Shown: positions 1 to 8,611 of the stretch, in pieces
Layout: each line of letters begins with the position of its first letter
Numbering within the stretch: position 1 is the first letter of the stretch
Source: Verrucomicrobiaceae bacterium
Lineage (GTDB): Bacteria; Verrucomicrobiota; Verrucomicrobiia; Verrucomicrobiales; Akkermansiaceae
DNA: 64,000 bases
Direction: 5' to 3'
Assembly: GCA_027491155.1 (NCBI GenBank)
Contig: JAIXWR010000037.1
Location: 163,463-227,462, forward strand
The notes under the pieces: model-generated
What the model was told of the DNA's origin: nothing
The model's input: the letters and a program-made list of their open reading frames with translations, nothing else
Database searches by the model: none
Translations under genes and position numbers: made by a program

Positions 1-2
1 GC

Positions 3-3000
3 CTTCCGCTCGATCCCGCCGAATCCTTCATCTCCCTGTTAGAGCGGGTCCGCCAGGCGTCCTTCGAAATGCAGGCCGCGCAGGAAGCACCCTTCGAACG
101 GATCATCGAAGCTGTCCGCCCGGAGCGCGCCCGCGACCTTTCGCCGCTCGCCCAGGTGATGTTCGACCACCAGGAACTCCCGCTTCCCGAAACCTGGGCC
201 GGCGGCATCCGCTGCCATCCCCTGCTGGCCCATCGCGGCGCGGTGCAGTTCGACCTCAGCCTGATGGTCTTCGTCCTCTCCGGCGAACAGCAGGTGGTGC
301 TGGAATACCGCGAAGACCTCTTCCGCGAGGAGACCGCCACGGCCATGCTCGGCCGCTATCTCGAAACGCTCGACCACCTTTGCCGCGAGCCCGCGCTGCC
401 GGTCCGGTCCATTCACGGCCTCTCCGCCGACGACCACCAGCGGCTCGCCGCCCATGCCCAAGGCGCGGAACGTCCCGATTTTCAGCTCCAAACCACGCCC
501 GCCCTCATCGCGGCAAGCGTCGCCCGCCACCCGTCGCGCACCGCGATTGAAACCCCGGGAGAGTCCCTCGACTACGCCGCGCTCGACCGCCGCTCCACCG
601 CACTCGCCGCCTCGCTGGCCGCCCGCGGCGTGCGGCCCGGCGACCGCGTGGCACTTCTGTTAGATCGCGATCTCCTCCTGCCCGTCGCCCTGCTCGCCGT
701 CTGGAAGGCGGGTGCCGCCTACGTCCCGCTGGACGCCGCCAACCCGCCGGAACGACTCGCGCTGATCCTCGCGGACCAACAGCCGGTCCGCGTCCTCGCT
801 TCTCCCGCTCTGACCGGCCACCTGCCTGAAGGAGCGGATCCCATCCTGCTGGAGCCCGGGCTGTTAGAGAACGACCCTGCGGCTCCGCTTCCTCCGCCGC
901 CCGGCCCCGCGGACCCGGCTTACATCCTCTACACCTCCGGCTCCACCGGCCGGCCGAAGGGCGTGGTCATTCCGCACGGCGCGCTGGCGAATTTCCTGCT
1001 CTCGATGGCGGAAGAGCCCGGTTTCCGGGAAGGAGAACGCCTGCTCGCGCTGACCACCGTGTCCTTCGACATCTCCGCGCTGGAACTCTTCCTCCCGCTC
1101 GTCGCCGGCGGCACCGTCGACCTTGCCGACGGAAAGACCGCCCGCGATCCCGCCGCGCTGATCGCCCGCATCGAGTCCTCCCGCCCCGATGTCCTGCAAG
1201 CCACCCCTGCCACCTGGCGCATGCTGCTCGATGCCGGCTGGACCGGCTCCGACCGTCTCCGCCTGTTCTGCGGCGGCGAAGCGCTCGACCTCCCGCTCGC
1301 CCGCCGCCTCGCCGCCCTCGGCCGCGAAGCGTGGAACCTCTACGGACCCACCGAGACCACCGTCTGGTCCACCCTCTGGCGCATCCCGGAAAACCCCGAT
1401 CTGATCCGCATCGGGCACCCGATCGCCAACACCGGCGTGCTGATCCTCTCGCCCGACGGCATGCCGCTGCCGCCCGGCGTCCCCGGCGAACTCCACCTCA
1501 GCGGCGCCGGACTGGCCGATGGCTACTGGAACCGCCCCGATCTCACGGATGCCGCCTTCGTCGAGCACCCCGGCCTGCCGCGCCTTTACCGCACCGGCGA
1601 CCTTGCCCGATGGCTGCCCGACGGCACGCTCGAGTGCCTCGGCCGCATCGACAGCCAGGTGAAAGTCCGCGGCTTCCGGGTGGAGCTCGGCGAGATCGAT
1701 GCCGCCCTGCTTTCCCACGTCGGCGTGGCCGAAGCCGCCGCCGTGCCCGCGCCCACCGGCGACCGCCTCATTGCCTACTACCGGCCCGTCTTCGCCGGGC
1801 TGGATCCCTCGGAGCTGCTCGACCACCTGCGCGAACGGCTGCCCGATTACATGGTGCCCGCGCCCTTGATCGCGCTCGATCACCTGCCGCTCACCTCCAG
1901 CGGGAAGATCGACCGCAAGGCCCTCGCCGCCCGCCCGCTGCCGGTCGATTCCACCACCCCGGCGCCGACCGCGAACGATCCGCTGACCGCCGAACTCGCC
2001 GACATCTGGGGCCGGGTGCTCGACTGCCGCGGCGTCGGTCCGGACGACGACTTCTTCGCCCTCGGCGGCCATTCCCTGCTCGCCGCCCGGCTCGTGGCGG
2101 AGACCGCCCGCCACACCGGCATCACCGTCCCGCTCGACTGGCTCTTCGACCGGCCCACGCCCGCCGGCATGGCCGCCCAGCTCCGGGAGAAGGCCGCGCC
2201 CGACCTTGCCGCGCCGCGACTCATCCCGCTCCAGACCGGCCGCGGCGGCACCCCGCTGTTCTGGGTCCACACGCTGGTCGATGGCGGCATGGGGCTCTTC
2301 CCTTACCGCGAAGCCGCCCGTCTGTTAGGCCCGGTCACCGACTCCATCGGCATTGCCGAGGGCACCCGCGCCTTCGACTCGCTGGCCGAAATGGCCGCCG
2401 CCCACGTCGCCCTCATCCGCCGCCACCAGCCGCAAGGTCCCTACCGCATCGCCGGCTTCTGCTTTGGCGGGAACCTCGCCGCGGAGATCGCCTGCCAGCT
2501 CGTCGATGCCGGGGAGAAGATCGAACTGCTCGCCCTGCTCGAGTCCACCCCGCCCGGCTCCGCGCCCGCCGCGTCCCATTGGCTGAGCCCGGCCACCTGG
2601 CGACATGTCCTTTCCCGACTGCCCGGCCGCGTCGCCAGCCTCTTTTCAAGGGACACTGCCACCGCCTTCCGCCGGCTCCGGATGAAACAGCGCGCCGCCG
2701 CATCGGGCATCGGCCGCCTTGTCCGCTCCGAGGCCATCCCCGACATCCGCGGCGTGCTGGATCTCGATCTCCTCGACCCCGAATCCCGCGACCGGGCCAC
2801 CCGTCATTGGGAAGCGCTCCACCGCCACGCCCCGCGCCTCCCCGCCGCCGGCCGTCTTGTCCTCGTCCGCGCCACCGACCCCGGCTGGCTTCCCCGTCCC
2901 CGCCTCCTCGGCTGGCAAGCCCCGGGTCCGGTCGAAGTCCTGACCGTCCCCGGCAGCCACGAGGACTTCCTCCGCCAGCACTCCGCCCGGGAGGTCGCGG

Positions 3001-3029
3001 GCGTCCTGCAGTCTCTCTTCGAAAACTAG
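3..3029 (+). CDS. Nonribosomal peptide synthetase, C-terminal module (C-A-T-TE), 5' partial
   Basis: The frame is open from the first bases, so the gene starts outside the window; about 1008 residues are visible. Residues 1-150 are the end of a condensation domain (FDLSL, then YREDLF). Residues 160-640 are an adenylation domain with A3 YTSGSTGRPKG near 307, A5 YGPTETT, A7 YRTGDLARW and A10 GKIDRKAL. A carrier domain follows with GGHSLLA near 688, whose Ser carries phosphopantetheine. Residues 740-1008 are a thioesterase with GFCFGG near 818 and a late His in GSHEDF. This is therefore the terminating module of an assembly line that adds one residue and releases the product. Hand alignment of the adenylation pocket to GrsA gives D-I-L-Q-F-G-L-V-W-K, close to the glycine code as I remember it. 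The product is unknown because upstream modules are not in view. Confidence 0.93.
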   Translation, partial: LPLDPAESFISLLERVRQASFEMQAAQEAPFERIIEAVRPERARDLSPLAQVMFDHQELPLPETWAGGIRCHPLLAHRGAVQFDLSLMVFVLSGEQQVVLEYREDLFREETATAMLGRYLETLDHLCREPALPVRSIHGLSADDHQRLAAHAQGAERPDFQLQTTPALIAASVARHPSRTAIETPGESLDYAALDRRSTALAASLAARGVRPGDRVALLLDRDLLLPVALLAVWKAGAAYVPLDAANPPERLALILADQQPVRVLASPALTGHLPEGADPILLEPGLLENDPAAPLPPPPGPADPAYILYTSGSTGRPKGVVIPHGALANFLLSMAEEPGFREGERLLALTTVSFDISALELFLPLVAGGTVDLADGKTARDPAALIARIESSRPDVLQATPATWRMLLDAGWTGSDRLRLFCGGEALDLPLARRLAALGREAWNLYGPTETTVWSTLWRIPENPDLIRIGHPIANTGVLILSPDGMPLPPGVPGELHLSGAGLADGYWNRPDLTDAAFVEHPGLPRLYRTGDLARWLPDGTLECLGRIDSQVKVRGFRVELGEIDAALLSHVGVAEAAAVPAPTGDRLIAYYRPVFAGLDPSELLDHLRERLPDYMVPAPLIALDHLPLTSSGKIDRKALAARPLPVDSTTPAPTANDPLTAELADIWGRVLDCRGVGPDDDFFALGGHSLLAARLVAETARHTGITVPLDWLFDRPTPAGMAAQLREKAAPDLAAPRLIPLQTGRGGTPLFWVHTLVDGGMGLFPYREAARLLGPVTDSIGIAEGTRAFDSLAEMAAAHVALIRRHQPQGPYRIAGFCFGGNLAAEIACQLVDAGEKIELLALLESTPPGSAPAASHWLSPATWRHVLSRLPGRVASLFSRDTATAFRRLRMKQRAAASGIGRLVRSEAIPDIRGVLDLDLLDPESRDRATRHWEALHRHAPRLPAAGRLVLVRATDPGWLPRPRLLGWQAPGPVEVLTVPGSHEDFLRQHSAREVAGVLQSLFEN

Positions 3030-3252
3030 CAACTATCCGAAGATCCCCCACCCGGTGAACGGAGCCTCCGGCCGCAGATCGGTCCCGGCTGCACCGCCGC
3101 CCCTCCAAACCCTCATCGCCGAAGAGCCCACGCCCGCGGGCCTTTCACCGGCTCATGCTCTACGATGGCTTGGTCTCGAGTCGTGTTTCAACCTCATCGC
3201 CTCCACTTCATTCTCCAACGGGACCGTCGTATCCAACCTGACATGCTCGATC

Positions 3253-4617
3253 TCATCTGCCGATCTTCAGGAGTTGCCCTTCTTGAAGGGTCGTCGTCCC
3301 GTCGACACCATCCAGGGTGTAGTCGACCTTCAATTGCTTCTCGATGCCCTCGGCAGGATCCCCGAAATCCTCGGCGGTGGCCTTCACGGTGAGGGAATCC
3401 TCGATCCAGTCCGATACCTTCCGCGTCACGTCGACCACGGCATGGTTTGCCAGGTCGCCGTAAACGGCTTTCCGGATCACCAGCCTGCGCGCGGTTTGGC
3501 GTTCCACGGGCCGGAGTTGGAGGAAGGGGTTTCCGATCATCAGAATGCCGGAGACAATGTCGCCGGGATCGTGATCGCCCATGGCGTGCTCGATCTCGTG
3601 GGCTTGCTTGCAGGGCATATAGGCCTTTCCAAGGTAGTCCCCGGCTCGGAGGCGCTCGTAGATGAGATTGTCGAAACCGACTCCGCCGCTGCGGACCTGG
3701 CCGACGACGGCTTGTCCGAGATGCTTGCCGAAGACCCAGCTCAACCCGCAATTGGGACCGCTGCGGTCCCGTTCGGTTTTCGCCCAGTTGGCGGCGAAAC
3801 AGCCGTGGCTGATGGTGATGAGGGATCCGGTTTCAAGCGCGGCAATCTCCTGCGCCATGAGGTCCCCGTCGTCCATGGCGTGACCGGTTTCATCGGAGTG
3901 CAGCGCGACGCAGGTTAGCGAGTAACTGTGCTTCCTCAAGGCTGCCAGCGCGGCATCGCGCGTGCATTCCTTGCCTTCCAGCAAGGTCACATCCTCCGGT
4001 GCGGAAAAGCGGGCACCGCCGCGCCTCTTGAACCAATCTCCCGTCCCGGCCCAATCCGGCGTGCTCTGGTCCGTGCTGAAAAGCAGGGTGCGGGGTTCCG
4101 GCACCGCTTTGCCGGTGTAGTAATCGTGGGTCTTGGCAAAGAACCGGCGGAGTCCTGGAATGTCATCGTTCCGGGCATCTTCGCAGGCACGGACGTTGGC
4201 GACCCAAACCTTTAACTCGGGCTTGCCCCGGTAGGCATCGTCCACGCCGTCCGCGTTGCGATCGACGAACTCGAGGTCGAAGTCCTCGTAGTAGAGGGGA
4301 TTCGGGTTCGCATGCTCGTGCATGAAGAAGTGGTGCATGGGCATCGCACCGACCAGGACGACACCGGTGATCGGATTCTCGCGATGCAGCTTCTTGATGC
4401 CCGCACGCACTTCATCCGGAGTTCTCCAATCGCGGGCAACCACACGCAGTGTTACCGGAAAGCGAGCCTCGACATCGGCAATGTAGGTGCGCAGCGGCTC
4501 ATCCAGCGCTTCGAGGGTCGCCTGGTTCAGCAGGATCGCGATCTGATCCGGCTCGGCGGCCGGCGATGGACAAGCCGCGCCGAGCAGGAGAGAGAGCGCG
4601 GGAATGATGTTCCTCAT
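3253..4617 (-). CDS. Secreted gingipain-like (peptidase C25-like) cysteine peptidase, putative
   Basis: A 454-residue protein. I chose the ATG at 4617 because it opens directly onto a signal peptide (MRNIIPALSLLLGAACPSPAAA-like) with cleavage near residue 21; an in-frame codon 33 nt upstream would bury it. The middle has alternating beta-alpha segments, then VALHSDETGH near residue 240 and ITISHGCFAANW near 272. The first His and the Cys are 33 residues apart, the same spacing as the His/Cys dyad of gingipain R as I recall it, so a caspase-fold peptidase is likely. NRNADGVDD resembles a calcium loop. It is convergent with the peptide synthetase and separated by about 220 nt. Export to the periplasm or outside is likely; the substrate is unknown. 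Family assignment is by motif only. Confidence 0.6.
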   Translation of the reverse strand: MRNIIPALSLLLGAACPSPAAEPDQIAILLNQATLEALDEPLRTYIADVEARFPVTLRVVARDWRTPDEVRAGIKKLHRENPITGVVLVGAMPMHHFFMHEHANPNPLYYEDFDLEFVDRNADGVDDAYRGKPELKVWVANVRACEDARNDDIPGLRRFFAKTHDYYTGKAVPEPRTLLFSTDQSTPDWAGTGDWFKRRGGARFSAPEDVTLLEGKECTRDAALAALRKHSYSLTCVALHSDETGHAMDDGDLMAQEIAALETGSLITISHGCFAANWAKTERDRSGPNCGLSWVFGKHLGQAVVGQVRSGGVGFDNLIYERLRAGDYLGKAYMPCKQAHEIEHAMGDHDPGDIVSGILMIGNPFLQLRPVERQTARRLVIRKAVYGDLANHAVVDVTRKVSDWIEDSLTVKATAEDFGDPAEGIEKQLKVDYTLDGVDGTTTLQEGQLLKIGR

Positions 4618-5025
4618 GGTCGCAAGGGTGAATGGCACGGGGTCTAACAATGAACAAGGGACGCGCTACCCGGGAGGGTCGGGCGTTCTTGCATCGAACG
4701 CCATCAAACGAACCAGGAACCTCGTTTGTCGTTGGCGATTCAGAGCGACCCAGGGAGGCGGGAATGATGCCAGGAGCGGGGCACCAATGTATTCCGGGTG
4801 GCAACAAGCAAACCGCTATGAGTCCAATGGGCCCGGTCCCGAACGGCACGGGATAAAATCGGATCTCATGTTTGGACTCCTTGGAGAATCAAACCGTCCA
4901 GCCGAGCCGCCCGTTTCCGGATTCAATCCACCTCAAGCTCCGCCTGGCCAAGCCGGCTGCATTTCGGAGTTCTCCGGAACCTTCCGGATTTGAGCAAAAA
5001 CCAGCATGCCCGCGTGGCATTCGGG
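4618..5025. other. Intergenic region, about 400 nt, nothing recognised
   Basis: This lies upstream of the peptidase gene and downstream of frr. Short open frames here have no recognisable product. I see no clear hairpin, repeat or promoter. It is the natural place for the peptidase promoter, on the minus strand. Confidence 0.4.
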
Positions 5026-5592
5026 TCACACCTTCATCACTTCCTTCTCCTTCGCGACGACGTGCTCGTCGATGACCTTGATGAACTTGTCGGTCAGCTT
5101 CTGGACTTCCTCCTCGTGGTCCTTCTGGCCGTCCTCGGTGAGGAGGTTCGCGGCCTTGAGCTTCTTGGCCATGTCCATCCCGTCCTTGCGGACGGCCCGG
5201 ACGCGGACCTTGGCTTCCTCGGCGAGCTGCTTGACCAGCTTGACCATCTGAACGCGGCGCTCTTCGGAAAGCTCGGGGATCGGGATGCGCAGCGAGCTGC
5301 CGGCGGCGGCGGGATTGAGGCCGAGGCGGGACTCGCGGATCGCGCGCTCGATGTCCTGGGTGGTGGAAGGATCGAAGACCTTCACTTCGAGCATCCGTGC
5401 TTCCGGCGCGCTGATCACGGCAAGCGACTTGAGCTTGTGGATGCCGCCGTAGCTGTGGACGTGGACGTCCATGTTCTCGATCAGGCCGGGCGAGGCCTTG
5501 CCGGTGCGGACGGTGGCGAACTCGTGGAGCAGGTACTCCACGGCCTTTTCCATGGAGTCTTCGGTTTCAAGGATGGCGGTTTCCGGGTCCAT
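5026..5592 (-). CDS. frr: Ribosome recycling factor
   Basis: A 188-residue protein, the usual length for RRF. With EF-G it splits post-termination ribosomes. The N-terminal helix carries the family pattern (MEKAVEYLLHEFATVRTGKA, where RTGKASP matches the conserved RTGRA region), and the C-terminal helices contain RRVQMVKLVKQLAEEAKVRVR followed by the conserved VR-R segment. The start gives a normal N-terminus and lies 19 nt after pyrH. The pyrH-frr order is common in bacteria and suggests one operon read on the minus strand. Nothing odd is seen. Confidence 0.97.
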   Translation of the reverse strand: MDPETAILETEDSMEKAVEYLLHEFATVRTGKASPGLIENMDVHVHSYGGIHKLKSLAVISAPEARMLEVKVFDPSTTQDIERAIRESRLGLNPAAAGSSLRIPIPELSEERRVQMVKLVKQLAEEAKVRVRAVRKDGMDMAKKLKAANLLTEDGQKDHEEEVQKLTDKFIKVIDEHVVAKEKEVMKV

Positions 5593-5611
5593 GCGGGTGG
5601 CGGAGTTGAAA

Positions 5612-6367
5612 TCAGGCTCGGGCGGGCTCGTCGCCGCTGACCACGGTGCCGATGGGCTCGCCGCGCAAGGCGCGGGTGATGTTGCCCTCGGGCCCGAGGT
5701 CGAAGATGACGATCGGGATGTGATTGTCCATGCACAGGCTGAAGGCGGTGGCGTCCATGACCTTCAACTGGCGGGTGATGCACTCGTGGAAGCCGATGCG
5801 ATCGTAGCGGACGGCATCCGGGTTCTTCTTCGGGTCGGAATCGTAGACGCCGTCGACCATGGTCGCCTTGAAGACGACCTCGGCCCCCATCTCGCTGGCG
5901 CGCAGCGCCGCGGTGGTGTCGGTGGAGAAGAAGGGACTGCCGGTGCCGGCGGCGAAGATGACCACGCGGCCCTCGTCGAGGTGGCGCTCGGCCTTGCGGC
6001 GGATGAAGGTTTCCGCGACGTTCTTCATTTCGATCGCGGAGTGGACCACGCAGGGCACGCCGTGGTGTTCCAGCGAGGCGTGCAAGGCCAGCGAGTTCAT
6101 GACGGTGGCCAGCATGCCCATGTAATCGGCCGTCGCGCGGTCCATGCCGCGGGCGCTGGCGGCGGCACCGCGCCAGAAGTTCCCGCCGCCGACCACGATG
6201 CCGAGCTGGAGGTCGCCCGGGGCCAGGGCGTCGCGGACCTCGCGGGCGATGCGCTCGACGATCTCCGGCGAGATGTTGTCCGTGCTGCCGGGCTCGCGCA
6301 GGGCCTCCCCGCTGAGTTTGAGGATGGCTCTCTTGAACTGGCGGGGGGCGGATCCTTTGAAACTCAT
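5612..6367 (-). CDS. pyrH: UMP kinase
   Basis: A 251-residue amino-acid-kinase-fold protein that phosphorylates UMP to UDP for pyrimidine nucleotide and cell-envelope sugar synthesis. Family signatures are [11 protein letters not shown] at the N-terminus, [30 protein letters not shown], and [20 protein letters not shown] in the C-terminal half. I prefer the ATG at 6367 (MSFKGSAP) over one 54 nt upstream because the extra residues do not resemble the family. It is 64 nt downstream of the exported-protein gene and 19 nt upstream of frr, probably in one transcript. Confidence 0.97.
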   Translation of the reverse strand: MSFKGSAPRQFKRAILKLSGEALREPGSTDNISPEIVERIAREVRDALAPGDLQLGIVVGGGNFWRGAAASARGMDRATADYMGMLATVMNSLALHASLEHHGVPCVVHSAIEMKNVAETFIRRKAERHLDEGRVVIFAAGTGSPFFSTDTTAALRASEMGAEVVFKATMVDGVYDSDPKKNPDAVRYDRIGFHECITRQLKVMDATAFSLCMDNHIPIVIFDLGPEGNITRALRGEPIGTVVSGDEPARA

Positions 6368-6431
6368 GCGGTGGTGGCGTTGGCCGATCCAAGCAAGCGA
6401 CCCCCGGGTTTGGAAAGGCAAAAGGCGGCAA

Positions 6432-6971
6432 TCACTCGCCGCCGAGCGTGTAGGAAATGCCGAGGTCCTGCAGCGACGCCGTGCCTTCGTCGGTTCCGGT
6501 GATCGACAAGTGGACCTTGAGCGCCTCGGTCTGCGGCTTCTGGTATTCCTCCAGCGTCTTGCGGATGGCGACCAGGGCCAGTTTCAGAACCTGCCGGGCC
6601 GTCAGATCGACGCCTTCCGGGACGGTCAAGGCGGCGACATCGAGGCCGATGTGCAGGCCGTCCTCCTTGGTCTCGGCGGTGATGCCGATGTTGCAAAGGA
6701 TGAGGAGATTCACCTCCTCGACCTTGTAGTTGGGGTTGTTGGTCGGGAACTTGTGGGGCGTGCGGATGGACTCGATCAGCACTTCCGGGAAAGCGCCGGT
6801 GAGCGCCATCGGCCGGCTGGCCACGGTGGCTTGCAGCGCCTCCCCGGTGTCGGTGATGCCCTCGTCGACATCGGTCCCGTGCATGCTGAGCGGCTCGAAG
6901 ACGGGCACGACGGAGATGGTGGTGGCCGCCAGCGGCAAGGCCAGGGCGATCAGGACGGCAAGCGCTTTCAC
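6432..6971 (-). CDS. Exported protein of unknown function, translationally coupled to fmt
   Basis: A 179-residue protein starting with GTG at 6971, whose codon overlaps the fmt stop in a 4-nt GTGA overlap. The first 20 residues ([18 protein letters not shown]) form a signal peptide or membrane anchor. The rest is soluble, mixed alpha/beta, with no cysteine pair, no repeats and no motif I recognise. A longer in-frame extension to 7220 exists, but it runs inside fmt and is Arg-rich noise. The tight overlap places it in the adk-fmt unit, so expression should follow fmt. I cannot assign a function. Confidence 0.8.
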   Translation of the reverse strand: MKALAVLIALALPLAATTISVVPVFEPLSMHGTDVDEGITDTGEALQATVASRPMALTGAFPEVLIESIRTPHKFPTNNPNYKVEEVNLLILCNIGITAETKEDGLHIGLDVAALTVPEGVDLTARQVLKLALVAIRKTLEEYQKPQTEALKVHLSITGTDEGTASLQDLGISYTLGGE

Positions 6972-7933
6972 GGGGCCGAGGGTGACGGCTCCGGCGGGAG
7001 GAATCGAGGCAAATGACCGTGCAAGCCTTTCACCCAGTCGGCGGCGGGCATGCGGCGGGAGCCATCGGGCTGGACGTCGCCGAGCACGAGGTGGCCGCTG
7101 CCACAGGCGACGAGAACCCGACCTTCCAAAACGCTGACGCTTCCCGGTTCGCCGGCGCTTTCCGCAGAGGCAGCGGAGGGGAACACCTTGAGCCGTTTGC
7201 CACCGTCGACCGTGGTCCACGTCCCCGGCCAGGGATCGTAGGCGCGGATCCTCCGTGCGAGATTCGCGGCATCCCAGGTCCAGTCGATGCGGCCATCGTC
7301 GCGCTCCAGCTTCGGCGCGTAGGTGGCCAGGGCGGGGTCCTGCGGGGTGCGGGACGCAGTGCCGTCGAGCAAGCCGGGCAAGGCCGCCGCCAGGGCCTCC
7401 GCCGCGACTTCCGCGAGGCGGTCGTGAACCGAGCCGCCAGTTTCATCCGGGCCGATCGGCGTCGACAGCGCGTGGATGATATCGCCCGAGTCGAGCTTCG
7501 GCGCGACATGCATCACGGTGATGCCCGTTTCCGCGTCCCCTTCCCCGATCGCCGCCTGGATGCAGGAAGCCCCGCGGTGGCGCGGCAGCAGGGAGCCGTG
7601 AAGATTGATGCAGGCGATCCGCGGGATGGCGATGAGGGCTTTCGAAAGGATCTGGCCGTAGGCCATGACGACGATCAGGTCCGGAGACATCGCGCGGAGT
7701 TGTTCCAGAAAGGCCTCGTCGCGGGCGCTTTCCGGCTGGAGCACGGGGATGCCGGCTTCGAGGGCGACGCGTTTGATCGGCGGCGGCGTGAGCTCGCGAT
7801 GGCGTCCGGCTGGCTTGTCGGGCTGGGTGACCAGGGCGAGCGGGCGCGGGCCTTGCGAGATCAGCCGGAGAAAGGATGGAATGGCGATCTCCCCGCTGCC
7901 GAAGAAGATCACCCGGGCTTCGGCAGGGCTCAT
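6968..7933 (-). CDS. fmt: Methionyl-tRNA formyltransferase
   Basis: A 321-residue protein, normal for Fmt, which formylates the initiator Met-tRNA using 10-formyltetrahydrofolate. The N-terminal catalytic domain has IFFGSGEIAIPSF, then NLHGSLLPRHRGASCIQ, the variant of the family NxHxSLLPxxRG motif with the catalytic His, and LDSGDI, which holds the catalytic Asp. The C-terminal OB-like domain follows from about residue 205, with IRAYDPWPGT. The ATG at 7933 overlaps the adk stop by 4 nt (ATGA), and its own stop overlaps the next gene by 4 nt. Both overlaps support the start and a single operon. Confidence 0.95.
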   Translation of the reverse strand: MSPAEARVIFFGSGEIAIPSFLRLISQGPRPLALVTQPDKPAGRHRELTPPPIKRVALEAGIPVLQPESARDEAFLEQLRAMSPDLIVVMAYGQILSKALIAIPRIACINLHGSLLPRHRGASCIQAAIGEGDAETGITVMHVAPKLDSGDIIHALSTPIGPDETGGSVHDRLAEVAAEALAAALPGLLDGTASRTPQDPALATYAPKLERDDGRIDWTWDAANLARRIRAYDPWPGTWTTVDGGKRLKVFPSAASAESAGEPGSVSVLEGRVLVACGSGHLVLGDVQPDGSRRMPAADWVKGLHGHLPRFLPPEPSPSAP

Positions 7934-8562
7934 ACCACGACCTTGGAGGCTTCCTTGTAGACCGGAAGCGAGACGATCTTGCTGATGATGTCGTTGAGCA
8001 CTTTCACCGGCGGCTGGGTGGCATCGATGTTGGTGACGAGCGCCTCGGAATAGAAGTCGAGGATCGGTTTGGTTTCCGCCTCGTAGGTCGCGATCCTCTG
8101 CTGGATGACGCGGTCGGAAGCATCGTCGATCCGGTTGTCCTTCAGGGCGCGCTTGCGCATCCGCCGGGCCAGCTCGGCGCGGTCCGGGCACGAGAGGTGG
8201 AAGACCTGGTGGATGTCGAGGAACCTGGTCATCATCTCCGCCTGCGGGACGTTGCGGGGAATGCCGTCCAGCACCAGGAAGTCGATGTCGGGCTTGTAAA
8301 CGTGGGAGTCGCTCCAGTTGTCGACCTGGGCTTTCCAGAGTTCGATGGTCAGTTCGTCGGGCACCAGTTCGCCGCGGCTCGAGTAGTGGACGAAGCGCTG
8401 GCCGAGGGCGGTGCGGGTGTCCAGCGAGCGGAAAACATCGCCGCAGGCACAGTGGAAGAAGCGCGGGATGGAACCGAGGATCTTGCCCTGGGTCCCCTTG
8501 CCCGATCCGGGAGCGCCGAGGATGAGGAAGGCGGGGCGTTTGGTGTCGAGTGCCTTTGACAT
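7930..8562 (-). CDS. adk: Adenylate kinase family nucleoside monophosphate kinase
   Basis: A 210-residue P-loop kinase. Walker A is GAPGSGKGTQ near residue 17; LDGIPRN matches the family DGxPR; RMRKRALKDNRIDDASDRVIQQRI matches the region of lid arginines and the D-D-x-x-x-x-x-R segment. The lid is short, with no Cys4 zinc site. It probably converts AMP plus ATP to ADP. CMP or UMP kinase specificity cannot be excluded, since HCACGDVFR replaces the usual STGDMLR. I chose ATG 8562 (MSKALD), directly before the first strand. It overlaps fmt by 4 nt at its end. Confidence 0.88.
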   Translation of the reverse strand: MSKALDTKRPAFLILGAPGSGKGTQGKILGSIPRFFHCACGDVFRSLDTRTALGQRFVHYSSRGELVPDELTIELWKAQVDNWSDSHVYKPDIDFLVLDGIPRNVPQAEMMTRFLDIHQVFHLSCPDRAELARRMRKRALKDNRIDDASDRVIQQRIATYEAETKPILDFYSEALVTNIDATQPPVKVLNDIISKIVSLPVYKEASKVVV

Positions 8563-8611
8563 GGGAAGGGCGAGGCTAGGGAGCCGGGCAAACGGCCGCA
8601 AGCGCCGATGA

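Noticed and set aside
6972..7220. N-terminal extension of the fmt-coupled exported protein
   Set aside because: It lies inside the fmt coding region, is Arg-rich and would bury the signal peptide. The GTG overlapping the fmt stop is a better start.
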